Of a stretch of 12,699 nt of DNA, positions 1 to 6,886 are shown piece by piece. The DNA is from Gammaproteobacteria bacterium (lineage in GTDB: Bacteria; Pseudomonadota; Gammaproteobacteria; Steroidobacterales; Rariloculaceae). Within the stretch, counting starts at the first letter, position 1. Every line of letters begins with the position of its first letter. Below the pieces are notes generated by a model that was not told the DNA's origin, made no database searches, and worked only from the letters and a program-made list of their open reading frames with translations. The stretch lies in the NCBI GenBank assembly GCA_016927175.1, contig JAFGNC010000015.1, positions 1 to 12,699 of the forward strand, read 5' to 3'. The translations under genes were made by a program, and so were the position numbers.

Positions 1-1852
1 CCGGATCGCTGATCGGACCCTCCGCGTAAACGCCGTAGCCCTGCGCGATCTTCGCGTAATCCGGGTTCGGATCGGATATGACGTTGCCGATGTGGCAGTT
101 CTCCGCGCCCCGGCCGCGCCGCGATGCCGTCCGCTGCACCAGCATGACCTCCGCGTGGTATGCGCGGTTGTTGTGAACGATCGTCAGCAGCGGGATCCGA
201 TGATGCGCGGCGGTCCACATGGCGCCGGCGCCGACGAAATTGAAGTCGCCGTCGCCGACGATCGCGATCGGCAGCCGGCCGTGCTTCCTGTGCGCCAGCG
301 CGCCGCCGACCGATGCCGGCGTGTCGTAGCCGATACCGAAGCCGCCGCAGTCGCCGTTGTACCGATAGTGCCTGTCGTGGTTCAGCAGCCGGCGCTGCCA
401 CGTGCCCGTGAATTGATGGCCGGACACGATGGCCCAGTCGTCGTTCTCGATCTGCCGGCCGAGCTCGGCGACCATGCGCGGCACGCTGATCGGGCTCGAG
501 TTCCACCCGTGGCGGGCGTCGGCGACTTCCTGCTCCCGAGCCGCCTTGTGTGCGGCGGCGACCTGCTCGCGGCGAATCTGCCGCGCACGCTCGTGGTTGC
601 GCGTCGTGAGCCGCCGGATCTCCTCGATCAGCGCCGGCAGCGTCGCCTCCGCGTCCGCGGCGATGGCGAGATCCACGGCCGAATAATTGCCGTAGTCGTG
701 GATGTTGGTGCCCTGGAACAGGTACTCCGAGCAGATGCTGATCGTGCGGCCGCCGCTCGCCGCCATGCGCCTGACGGCGCTCGACATGTCGTTGAGCTCG
801 AGGCCCAGGACCACATCCGGCTCGTAATCGGCGCCGCCGTTTCCGTACAGCGGGTGCCACGACGGGAACCCCTGCCACGACGCGTAGCCGCCGACGTCCA
901 CCGGCGCCTCGAGCAGCTCGGCCAGCTCGACCCCCAGGTTCCAGCCGCGCTCGGTGCGAGCGAACTTCTGCAGCAGAATCAGCGGGCGCTCGGCCTCGAC
1001 CAGCCAGCGCGCGGCCTCGCGGACGGCATTCCCATCGCCCTGCGGTGGCGCCGTCATCGTGAGCTTCGGCACCGCTAAGCCTGCGCCTTCCGGCATCGGC
1101 ATCTCCTGCAGCGCCGAATCCACGACGAGCAGGGTCGGGCCCATCGGCGGCGTACGGCCGATGACGTAGGCGCGCATGGCGGCGTCGGCGAAGCGCTCGA
1201 GGTTGGTCGCCTCGTCGTCGAACTTGACGAAGTCCCGGACCAGCGCGCCCATGTCCTGCGCGCTGTGCGGCCGGTTCACGACGCTCGTCGGGTTCCGGTT
1301 GTGCGCGACGACGGCGAAGATCGGCACGCGGTCCGCCCACGCCTGGAACATCGCCATCGACGCGTGCAGCAGCCCGACGGTGCCGTGCATCAGCGTCATC
1401 ATCGGCTTACCGGCCGCTTTCGCGTAGCCGTGCGCCATGGCCGCGCCGGCCTCCTCGTGCAGCACGGTCAGGATCTCGGGGCTTCGGTTGCCGCCGTAGT
1501 TGATGATCGACTCGTGGATCCCTTCGAACGCCGAGCCCGGGTTCACGGCGACGTACTCGAGGTCGAGCGCGCGCAGCACGTCGACCATGTAATCGGAGGC
1601 AGGGTGCTGGATGAACCGGGACGGGTCGACGCCCGGCGCGAGCTCCGGCGGCTCGTAGTCCGCAAGCCCCTCGGCCTCGGTCGGTCTTGCGGCGGCCGGC
1701 CGCGCGTCGGTGCCGTCCGCCCGCTGCGCCTGCGCGGGGCCCGCGACGAACGCCGTCGCGGCGCCGACCGCGGCGCCTTTCAGGAAATTGCGCCTCGGCA
1801 GCGCGCCCTCGTCCGGTTGTTCGATGCGGTCCGGTCGATCGGATCTCTTCAT
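1..1852 (-). CDS. Tat-exported thiamine-diphosphate-dependent enzyme (benzoylformate decarboxylase/acetolactate synthase superfamily), 3'-truncated by window edge
   Basis: 617 codons are visible, read on the minus strand from ATG 1852; the gene continues past position 1. The N-terminus has a twin-arginine motif (PRRNFLK, about residues 19-25), an Ala/Gly-rich hydrophobic stretch and a probable AQA cleavage site, so export by Tat to the periplasm is predicted. After a linker come the Pyr domain, with NPGS and HEE (H132, E133; E133 matches the cofactor-activating Glu of the family), a central domain, and the PP domain with GDG (about 532-534) followed 25 residues later by NN, the classic Mg-TPP motif. 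Such enzymes cleave or join carbon-carbon bonds of 2-keto acids; the substrate here cannot be told. The visible part ends in the last helical region, so perhaps 30-40 residues are missing. It lies 53 nt after the TonB receptor stop codon, with its own strong SD, and probably shares its transcript. Cytosolic housekeeping acetolactate synthase is unlikely because of the signal peptide. Confidence 0.9.
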   Translation of the reverse strand, partial: MKRSDRPDRIEQPDEGALPRRNFLKGAAVGAATAFVAGPAQAQRADGTDARPAAARPTEAEGLADYEPPELAPGVDPSRFIQHPASDYMVDVLRALDLEYVAVNPGSAFEGIHESIINYGGNRSPEILTVLHEEAGAAMAHGYAKAAGKPMMTLMHGTVGLLHASMAMFQAWADRVPIFAVVAHNRNPTSVVNRPHSAQDMGALVRDFVKFDDEATNLERFADAAMRAYVIGRTPPMGPTLLVVDSALQEMPMPEGAGLAVPKLTMTAPPQGDGNAVREAARWLVEAERPLILLQKFARTERGWNLGVELAELLEAPVDVGGYASWQGFPSWHPLYGNGGADYEPDVVLGLELNDMSSAVRRMAASGGRTISICSEYLFQGTNIHDYGNYSAVDLAIAADAEATLPALIEEIRRLTTRNHERARQIRREQVAAAHKAAREQEVADARHGWNSSPISVPRMVAELGRQIENDDWAIVSGHQFTGTWQRRLLNHDRHYRYNGDCGGFGIGYDTPASVGGALAHRKHGRLPIAIVGDGDFNFVGAGAMWTAAHHRIPLLTIVHNNRAYHAEVMLVQRTASRRGRGAENCHIGNVISDPNPDYAKIAQGYGVYAEGPISDP

Positions 1853-1857
1853 AACCG

Positions 1858-1864
1858 TCTCCTC
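1858..1864 (-). promoter_or_regulatory. Shine-Dalgarno site of the TPP enzyme
   Basis: On the minus strand the sequence reads GAGGAGA, five bases before ATG 1852. It is one of the strongest SD sequences in the window and fixes the start so that the twin-arginine signal is included. Confidence 0.75.
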
Positions 1865-1868
1865 GTTC

Positions 1869-1897
1869 GCGGCGGGCCCGCGGCGCGAGCCCGCCGC
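1869..1897 (-). promoter_or_regulatory. Intercistronic hairpin between receptor and TPP-enzyme genes
   Basis: A perfect 9-bp stem (GCGGCGGGC at 1889-1897 on the minus strand pairing with GCCCGCCGC at 1869-1877) encloses an 11-nt GC-rich loop. It starts 8 nt after the receptor stop codon and ends just before the SD of the next gene. No T-tract follows, so it is not a standard intrinsic terminator. It may stabilise the upstream message end, attenuate read-through, or affect ribosome access to the SD at 1858-1864. Confidence 0.5.
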
Positions 1898-1905
1898 AGC
1901 AGCCC

Positions 1906-4185
1906 TCACTCGAAGTAAAACTCGAGCGTCGCCCCCACTTCCCGCGGACGGTTGACCGTCGCGGCCTGTATGCCGAAGCCGCCCGACAGGAACCCGGAGT
2001 TCAGGTACCGCTCGTCACCCAGGTTCGTGCCGAAAGCGCTGAGCCGCCAGTTCTCACTCGGCGGCGAATACTGCAGCCGGGCGTTCGTGAGCCCGAAGGA
2101 CTCCTGCCAACGCTGCTGCCGGAGCGCCTCGGACAACATGTAATCGTCCATGAAGCCGTAATCGAGGCGCGCGACGAGCGTGCCGCCGTTGGCGAGGTCC
2201 GTGCCGTACTCGGCCCCGACACTGTAGCTCAATTCCGGGGCCAGCTTGAACGGCGAGTCGAGCGCGATCTGGGTCGTCGTGCCGATGTCCGTGTACCGCG
2301 TGTCGAGCCGCCCGACGTTGACGTCGAAGCGCCAGTGCTCGCTGGGCGCGAACACCGTCTCGATCTCGAAACCGTCGACTTCCGCCTTGCCCGCGTTCGT
2401 CGTGATCGGGTTCGGCAGGGTCAGGCCCGGGTTGTTCGGATCGGGCGGCGCCTCGTTGACGTGAATGCCGTTCCACTTGCCGGAGAACCACGTGAAGTTC
2501 AGGCGGATCCTGTCGTCCAGCCAGTCGGAGCGCAGGCCGAGCTCGTAGTTCTCGAGCGTCTCGGCCTCGTACGGCACGACGCCGAGCACCGGGTTCACGT
2601 TGATGCCGCCGGCACCGAAACCTTCCGCATAGCTGACGTAGGTCATCAGGTTGTCGTTCCAGCGGTAGTTCAGCGCGACGCGCGGCGTCGTCGAGTCGAA
2701 GTCGGCCGTGCCGACCACCTGCTTCGTCCCGGCGAACACGTCGCCGACCGCGTTCGTGTCCGGGAACTCCGGCATCACGGCGCCTGTCGGCGTGATGTCG
2801 TAGTCCTCGGCTTCCTCCTCGTTGAAGCGGATGCCGACGGTCAGGTCGAGCCGGTCCGTCAGCGCGACGTCGACCTCGCCGAACACGGCCGTGCCCGTCG
2901 TCTCGTCGCCGATGTAGTTGTCAGAATCGCCCGGCGTCAGCGTGAAGCCGGGCTGGCCGGCCTCCGCGAGCGCGAGGTCGAGCTCGCCGGTGCGGAATTC
3001 CGTAAAGGTCCAGCGGAAGGTCCGCGTCGCAGCCTCCTCGCGCCAGTAGTACAGCCCCCCCACCCACTCGATGCGGTCCCCGATCTGCCCCTGAAGCTGA
3101 ATCTCCTGCGTGAGCTGCTCGGCGATGCGCCGGCGGTCGTCCTCGATCATCGTGATCTCGGCCGCGTCCCAGTCGGTGTAGATGCGGTCCTCGTAATCGC
3201 GCACGCCTGTGATCGACTTGAGCCGCAGCCTGTCCGTGAGATCCCATTCGACGTCGAGCGTGAAGCGCTCGCTGTCGTACTGGTAGCCCTGGATCTCCAT
3301 GTCCGAGCGCGTCTGATGGCCGCCGACGACGCCTCCCGGCCAGTTCGACGCATGGGTCTCGTTCGTGAAGGCAAAGCCGGCGTCGTTGAACGCCTGCTGT
3401 CTCGGGTGACCGTTCAGAAAGTCGACGACGCGCGCCGCACCCGCCCGGTCGACGTCCGTGAATTCGCCGATGAAGCGGACCTGCAGCGATTCCGTCGGCG
3501 TCCACAGCACGTCGCCGCGGTAGATCGTGTCGTTGACGTCGCCGAACTTGCGGCCGGTCGTCAGGCTCTCGACGAAGCCGTCGCGGGTCAGCTGTGCCGC
3601 CGTGACCTTGGTCAGCAGATTGTCGGCCAGCGGGATGTCGATCGCAGCCGTGACATCGCGGCGGTCGTAGGAGCCGGTCGTCAGCTTCACGCGCGCGCCG
3701 AATTCCTCGCCGGGCAACCTCGTGACGTACTGGATCGCGCCGCCGGTCGTATTCTTGCCGAACAGCGTGCCCTGCGGGCCTCGCAGAACCTCGATGCGCT
3801 CGACCTCGACCACGTTCATGGACAGCAGCCCCGCGTCCGTCGCCTGCCAGACGCCGTCGACGTAGGTTGCGATGCCGGGGATGCCGCGCATCGTGAAGTC
3901 GCTGTCCGCCTCGCCCGTCGCGCCGCCGCCGAACAGGGCGATGTTCGGCACGGTCGTGTTCAGATCCTCCAGCGATTCGATGCCGCGCGCCTCGAGCGCT
4001 TCGCTGCCGAGCGCCATGACGGAGATAGGGATGTCCTGCAGGTTTTCCTCGCGGCGCCGAGCCGTGACGACCACCTCCTCGAGCGCGTTGCGGGCGCCGG
4101 CCTGTTGAGCCGCGAGCGGCGCAGCGGCCAGGACCGCGGAGCCGCCGAGCAGCCCCGCTACGATCTGATGGATTCGCCTTGTCAT
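1906..4185 (-). CDS. TonB-dependent outer-membrane receptor
   Basis: 759 residues, a normal length for the family. These proteins import a bound ligand across the outer membrane using TonB/ExbBD energy; the ligand is unknown. A signal peptide (basic MTRR start, hydrophobic core, cleavage near residue 26 before QQ) is followed by a TonB-box-like EEVVVTA (37-43), then the plug domain with the hallmark segments FTMRGIPG, YVDGV, EVLRGPQGTLFGKN and TTGGAI, then a long barrel rich in aromatic alternating strands. The style resembles the receptors often annotated for polyphenol, aromatic or steroid-type substrates in sphingomonads and gammaproteobacteria, but this is not diagnostic. ATG 4185 is chosen over the ORF's first codon at 4257 because it has an SD (AGGGGGAA) and starts the signal peptide exactly; 4257 would fall in the promoter/operator region. 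The protein ends in FYFE, with one Glu after the usual terminal aromatic residue. It probably forms an operon with the downstream TPP enzyme. Confidence 0.95.
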   Translation of the reverse strand: MTRRIHQIVAGLLGGSAVLAAAPLAAQQAGARNALEEVVVTARRREENLQDIPISVMALGSEALEARGIESLEDLNTTVPNIALFGGGATGEADSDFTMRGIPGIATYVDGVWQATDAGLLSMNVVEVERIEVLRGPQGTLFGKNTTGGAIQYVTRLPGEEFGARVKLTTGSYDRRDVTAAIDIPLADNLLTKVTAAQLTRDGFVESLTTGRKFGDVNDTIYRGDVLWTPTESLQVRFIGEFTDVDRAGAARVVDFLNGHPRQQAFNDAGFAFTNETHASNWPGGVVGGHQTRSDMEIQGYQYDSERFTLDVEWDLTDRLRLKSITGVRDYEDRIYTDWDAAEITMIEDDRRRIAEQLTQEIQLQGQIGDRIEWVGGLYYWREEAATRTFRWTFTEFRTGELDLALAEAGQPGFTLTPGDSDNYIGDETTGTAVFGEVDVALTDRLDLTVGIRFNEEEAEDYDITPTGAVMPEFPDTNAVGDVFAGTKQVVGTADFDSTTPRVALNYRWNDNLMTYVSYAEGFGAGGINVNPVLGVVPYEAETLENYELGLRSDWLDDRIRLNFTWFSGKWNGIHVNEAPPDPNNPGLTLPNPITTNAGKAEVDGFEIETVFAPSEHWRFDVNVGRLDTRYTDIGTTTQIALDSPFKLAPELSYSVGAEYGTDLANGGTLVARLDYGFMDDYMLSEALRQQRWQESFGLTNARLQYSPPSENWRLSAFGTNLGDERYLNSGFLSGGFGIQAATVNRPREVGATLEFYFE

Positions 4186-4190
4186 CGATC

Positions 4191-4198
4191 TTCCCCCT
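4191..4198 (-). promoter_or_regulatory. Shine-Dalgarno site deciding the receptor start
   Basis: AGGGGGAA on the minus strand, five bases before ATG 4185. It supports the 759-residue form with an intact signal peptide against a 24-residue N-terminal extension. Confidence 0.7.
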
Positions 4199-4246
4199 CG
4201 GTGAGCGCGGCGCGGCCGCGTGCCCTGGGCGACGGCGGCGCCGCGT

Positions 4247-4265
4247 GTCGTTGCCACGCAACGAC
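4247..4265. promoter_or_regulatory. Perfect 19-bp inverted repeat, candidate operator of the receptor/TPP-enzyme operon
   Basis: GTCGTTGC (4247-4254), spacer CAC, GCAACGAC (4258-4265): both 8-bp arms match exactly. It lies 62 bp upstream of the receptor ATG and overlaps the putative -10 hexamer (4264-4269) and the expected transcription start (about 4257). That is where a repressor site would block initiation. TetR, LacI and GntR regulators bind dyads of this general size; which protein binds here is unknown. A role as an RNA stem in the leader is an alternative. Confidence 0.5.
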
Positions 4266-4269
4266 TATA
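4264..4269 (-). promoter_or_regulatory. Possible -10 element for the TonB receptor operon
   Basis: TATAGT on the minus strand (5 of 6 with TATAAT), about 80 bp before ATG 4185. No good -35 hexamer lies 16-18 bp upstream (TTCGGC at best), which fits an activator-dependent or weak sigma-70 promoter. The region beyond it (4291-4340) is clearly more A+T-rich than its surroundings. Confidence 0.3.
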
Positions 4270-4301
4270 CTCCCAAGCGCCGGGAAGCCGAAACTTCGAG
4301 C

Positions 4302-4314
4302 CTCTTAAAAAGAG
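4302..4314. repeat. A/T-rich short inverted repeat upstream of the receptor promoter
   Basis: CTCTT AAA AAGAG, a 5-bp stem with a 3-nt centre, some 45-57 bp upstream of the expected receptor transcription start. It could be a second regulator site, UP-element-like DNA, or chance. With the dyad at 4247-4265 it is the only clear structure in the 235-bp gene-free stretch 4186-4420, apart from the weak hairpin at 4369-4397. Confidence 0.3.
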
Positions 4315-4368
4315 ACTGATAAGTTCAGTTATGACGTGGGGTTACAGGTGACAGTCCGTTTCCTTGAG

Positions 4369-4397
4369 GAGCGGCCGCAGCAGCAACTCCGCCGCTC
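4369..4397 (-). terminator. Possible transcription end hairpin after the BCCT/pseudoprotease genes
   Basis: On the minus strand GAGCGGC (4391-4397) pairs with GCCGCTC (4369-4375) around a 15-nt loop, starting 23 nt after the pseudoprotease stop codon. The position is right for the end of that operon. The long loop and lack of a T-tract make an intrinsic terminator doubtful. Confidence 0.25.
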
Positions 4398-4420
4398 GAG
4401 TGTGTGGCAGCAGCACGTCA

Positions 4421-5131
4421 TCACGGCTGCGCGATCGGCGTGCGCAGCGACGACGCGAGCTCCGGTATCTGCTCCATCAGCGCGAGGCCGTACTCGATCG
4501 CGACCGCGTAGGACACGTTCGTCTCCGCCGCCGCCAGCCGGTCCGCCGCGGGCACGTGCGGCACCAGATCGCCGGGCTCGAATCGGCCGCTGACGATGCC
4601 GATCACGTGGCCGTCCTGGACGTGGATCAGCGGGCCGCCGCGGTCGCCCTCGTGAAAGGCGGAGCTGAACAGGATCAGGGCCGTATCGTTGCGCGAGCGG
4701 ATCTTCGCGCTGACGACGGCTTCGAACGACATCACCGTGTGTACCTGATGATGTCCGTAGGAATAGCCGAGCGACATGACGCTCGCGCCCTGGCGCACGG
4801 CCGCGGTGGAGCCGAGAAAATCGTCCGGCACGCCGATCTCGACCTCGTGCTCGATGCGGAGCAGCGCCACGTCGCGCTCGACGTCGCGGGCGGCGACGGA
4901 CACCGGCATCGCGGTGACGCGATGCGACGTCATCTGCAGGAAGTCCTCGCTCGGCTCGGACGGTACGACCACGAGGCTGCCCTCGCCGGCGGCGACCAGG
5001 TGTGCCGCGGTCAGCAGGTAGCCGTGCCGATCCACGAGGAAGGCGGAGCCGAGGAACTCGACCGCGTCGCCGCGGCATCGCGCCAGCATCATGCAGCCGC
5101 TGCGGAATTTGTGCGTGACCGATTGCAGCAC
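4421..5131 (-). CDS. Trypsin-fold pseudoprotease (catalytic Ser replaced by Arg)
   Basis: 236 residues of a trypsin-like peptidase domain, without signal peptide, membrane segment or PDZ domain, so probably cytosolic. The fold markers are clear: LLTAAH with catalytic His (H44), RDVALL with catalytic Asp (D87), and a C-terminal VIGIVSG strand followed by a YAV segment typical of HtrA/trypsin_2-like domains. The nucleophile motif reads GDRGGPL instead of GDSGGPL: codon CGC at 4640-4642 encodes R164. AGC to CGC is one base change, so a recent mutation or sequencing error is possible. If real, the protein cannot be a standard serine peptidase and more likely binds peptides or partners. The start is uncertain: GTG 5131 lies 2 nt after the BCCT stop codon (TGA AG GTG), which suggests translational coupling; ATG 5092 or 5089 would shorten it by 13-14 residues. 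No strong SD precedes any of them. The reading frame is open far upstream into the transporter gene, but no family feature appears there. Confidence 0.8.
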   Translation of the reverse strand: MLQSVTHKFRSGCMMLARCRGDAVEFLGSAFLVDRHGYLLTAAHLVAAGEGSLVVVPSEPSEDFLQMTSHRVTAMPVSVAARDVERDVALLRIEHEVEIGVPDDFLGSTAAVRQGASVMSLGYSYGHHQVHTVMSFEAVVSAKIRSRNDTALILFSSAFHEGDRGGPLIHVQDGHVIGIVSGRFEPGDLVPHVPAADRLAAAETNVSYAVAIEYGLALMEQIPELASSLRTPIAQP

Positions 5132-5133
5132 CT

Positions 5134-6870
5134 TCAGGGCCCCGCTCGCCGTTCCGGGGCCGCCGCTCTGTCGGACTCGCTCGGCTCGCTCGGCCCGGGC
5201 GGCCCGGGCGGCTCGGCGGGCGGCGCGCCGAGCCAGATCTTGCGCCGGCCGAAGGTCGGCAGGTTGCGCGTCGCGCGCGTGCGGAACTCCGGCCCTTCGT
5301 ACGCTTCGCTCGACAGCGTGAAGGTCTGCCCGCCGCGATACTCGTCGAGCCCCTTGTGCAGCGCATAGCACATGCCGAGCAGCACGATCGCGAACGGCAG
5401 GCCCGTCGCGACGGCCGCCGTCTGCAGCGCGACGAGGCCCCCCGCGATCAGCAGCGCGCCGGCGACGATGCCTTCGAGAACGGCCCAGAACACACGCTGC
5501 AGCTTCGGCGGCTCCGGGTTGCCGCCCGCCGTGATGATGTCGATGACGAGCGAACCGGAATCGGATGACGTGACGAAGAACGTGACCACGACGAGGACGG
5601 CGAGCGAAGCCGTGACGGCGTCGAGCGGGAAGCGCTCGAGCAGCACGAACAGCGACACCGGCAGGTTCTCCTGCACGGCCGCCGCGATGCCGCCTTCGCC
5701 GAACATCTCGATGTTCAGCGCGCTGTTGCCGAACACCGTCATCCAGATGAACGTGACGAGCGACGGAATCAGCAGCACGGCTTTGATGAATTCGCGCACC
5801 GTGCGTCCGTAGGAGACGCGGGCGATGAACATGCCGACGAAGGGCGACCACGAGATCCACCACCCCCAGTAGAACACGGTCCAGCCGTTCTGCCATTCCG
5901 TGTTCTCGTACGTCTCGTTCCAGGTGCTGAGGTAGGCGAACTGCTGCACGTAATAGCCGACGTTCTCGACGAACGCGTTCAGAATGAACAGCGTCGGTCC
6001 GACGAGCAGAACGAACAGGAGCAGCGCCGCCGCGAGCAGCACGTTGATCTGGCTCAGCCGCTTGATACCCGCGTCGAGGCCGCGCACGACCGACCACGTC
6101 GCGAGCGCCGTGATGCCGGCGATCAGAGCGAGCTGCACGCCCGTCGTCTGCGGAACGCCGATCAGGTGCTCGAGGCCGGCGTTGACCTGCTGCACGCCGA
6201 GGCCGAGCGAAGTCGCGACGCCGAACATCGTCGCCACCGTCGCCAGAATGTCGATCGCGTTCCCGGCAGCGCCGTAAATGCGCTCCCCGATCAGCGGATA
6301 GAACACGGAGCGGATCGACAGCGGCAGGCCCTTGTTGAACGCGAAGAACGCGAGGGCGAGGCCGACCAGGCAATACAGCGACCAAGGGTGCAGGCCCCAG
6401 TGCAGGAACGTGAAGTCCATCGCGAGCCGCGCCGCCTCCGGAGTGCCGCTCTCCGTGATCGGCAGCTCGACGTAGTGGAACATCGGCTCCGCGACGCCGT
6501 AGAACAGCAGCCCGATGCCCATTCCCGCGCTGAACAGCATCGAGTACCAGGCGGCCGTCGAGAACTCGGGCTCGGCGCCTTCGCCGCCGATCCGGATGCC
6601 GCCGAACCGCCCGAGCAGCAGCGACACGACGTAGATCAGCACGACGTTCAGCGTCGCCACGAAGAACCAGCCGCCGTACTTCGAGATGCCGGCCTGCAGC
6701 GTCGTGAACAGCTCGTCGAGCCCGATGGCGAAGAACAGCGTCAGCGTGACGAACAGCAGGATCAGCCCGGCGGAGAAGAAGAAGACCTGAGGGTGCACGT
6801 CGAGCTGCAGCCAGCCCGTCGGCAGCGGCCTGCCGCCGTCGCCTCCGTCGCGTCCAGTGTCTTTAGACAT
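5134..6870 (-). CDS. BCCT-family (betaine/carnitine/choline) secondary transporter
   Basis: 578 residues, an inner-membrane transporter expected to have twelve membrane segments (many long hydrophobic stretches are visible between about 30 and 520). Family marks: the glycine-rich GMGIG (116-120) followed by LLFYGVAEP; HWGLHPWSLY; and the signature YWGWWISWSPFVG, with W337, W338 and W341 matching the substrate-cage tryptophans W373, W374 and W377 of Corynebacterium BetP. In BetP the last Gly of GMGIG distinguishes betaine-type from choline-type carriers, which have Asp there. G120 therefore favours a sodium-coupled betaine-like substrate, though this is inference. The C-terminal tail ends in Pro/Gly/Ser/Glu-rich repeats and lacks an obvious long basic osmosensor helix like that of BetP. 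ATG 6870 is chosen for its GGAGGA SD; an upstream extension to 6981 is basic and unlike the family. It lies 143 bp downstream of the TetR gene and is followed directly by the pseudoprotease. Confidence 0.95.
   Translation of the reverse strand: MSKDTGRDGGDGGRPLPTGWLQLDVHPQVFFFSAGLILLFVTLTLFFAIGLDELFTTLQAGISKYGGWFFVATLNVVLIYVVSLLLGRFGGIRIGGEGAEPEFSTAAWYSMLFSAGMGIGLLFYGVAEPMFHYVELPITESGTPEAARLAMDFTFLHWGLHPWSLYCLVGLALAFFAFNKGLPLSIRSVFYPLIGERIYGAAGNAIDILATVATMFGVATSLGLGVQQVNAGLEHLIGVPQTTGVQLALIAGITALATWSVVRGLDAGIKRLSQINVLLAAALLLFVLLVGPTLFILNAFVENVGYYVQQFAYLSTWNETYENTEWQNGWTVFYWGWWISWSPFVGMFIARVSYGRTVREFIKAVLLIPSLVTFIWMTVFGNSALNIEMFGEGGIAAAVQENLPVSLFVLLERFPLDAVTASLAVLVVVTFFVTSSDSGSLVIDIITAGGNPEPPKLQRVFWAVLEGIVAGALLIAGGLVALQTAAVATGLPFAIVLLGMCYALHKGLDEYRGGQTFTLSSEAYEGPEFRTRATRNLPTFGRRKIWLGAPPAEPPGPPGPSEPSESDRAAAPERRAGP
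5191..5217. repeat. Imperfect 9-bp tandem repeat encoding the transporter's Pro-rich tail
   Basis: CGGCCCGGG occurs twice in tandem (5191-5199, 5200-5208), followed by a diverged copy CGGCTCGGC (5209-5217). On the coding strand this yields repeated Pro-Pro-Gly units, next to repeated Pro-Ser-Glu. Copy number may vary by slippage without breaking the frame. Confidence 0.5.
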
Positions 6871-6880
6871 CGATACGTGA

Positions 6881-6886
6881 TCCTCC
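6881..6886 (-). promoter_or_regulatory. Shine-Dalgarno site deciding the BCCT transporter start
   Basis: GGAGGA on the minus strand, ten bases before ATG 6870. It supports this start over the earlier in-frame codon at 6981. Confidence 0.65.

Noticed and set aside
1..1852. Assigning a specific name such as acetolactate synthase or benzoylformate decarboxylase to the TPP enzyme
   Set aside because: Cofactor motifs are shared by the whole superfamily; substrate residues cannot be judged without alignment, and the Tat signal argues against the housekeeping enzyme.
92..1918. Plus-strand open frames opposite the TPP enzyme
   Set aside because: They are antisense shadows of a gene with intact catalytic motifs, and have low-complexity composition.
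2335..4308. Long plus-strand open frame antisense to the TonB receptor (and a minus-strand one at 2921-4261 in another frame)
   Set aside because: Arg/Ala/Val-rich composition, no recognisable domain, wholly inside a well-supported gene; such open frames are expected from GC-rich codon bias.
4364..5368. Plus-strand open frame opposite the pseudoprotease
   Set aside because: No family features; the minus-strand frame carries the conserved trypsin-fold segments.
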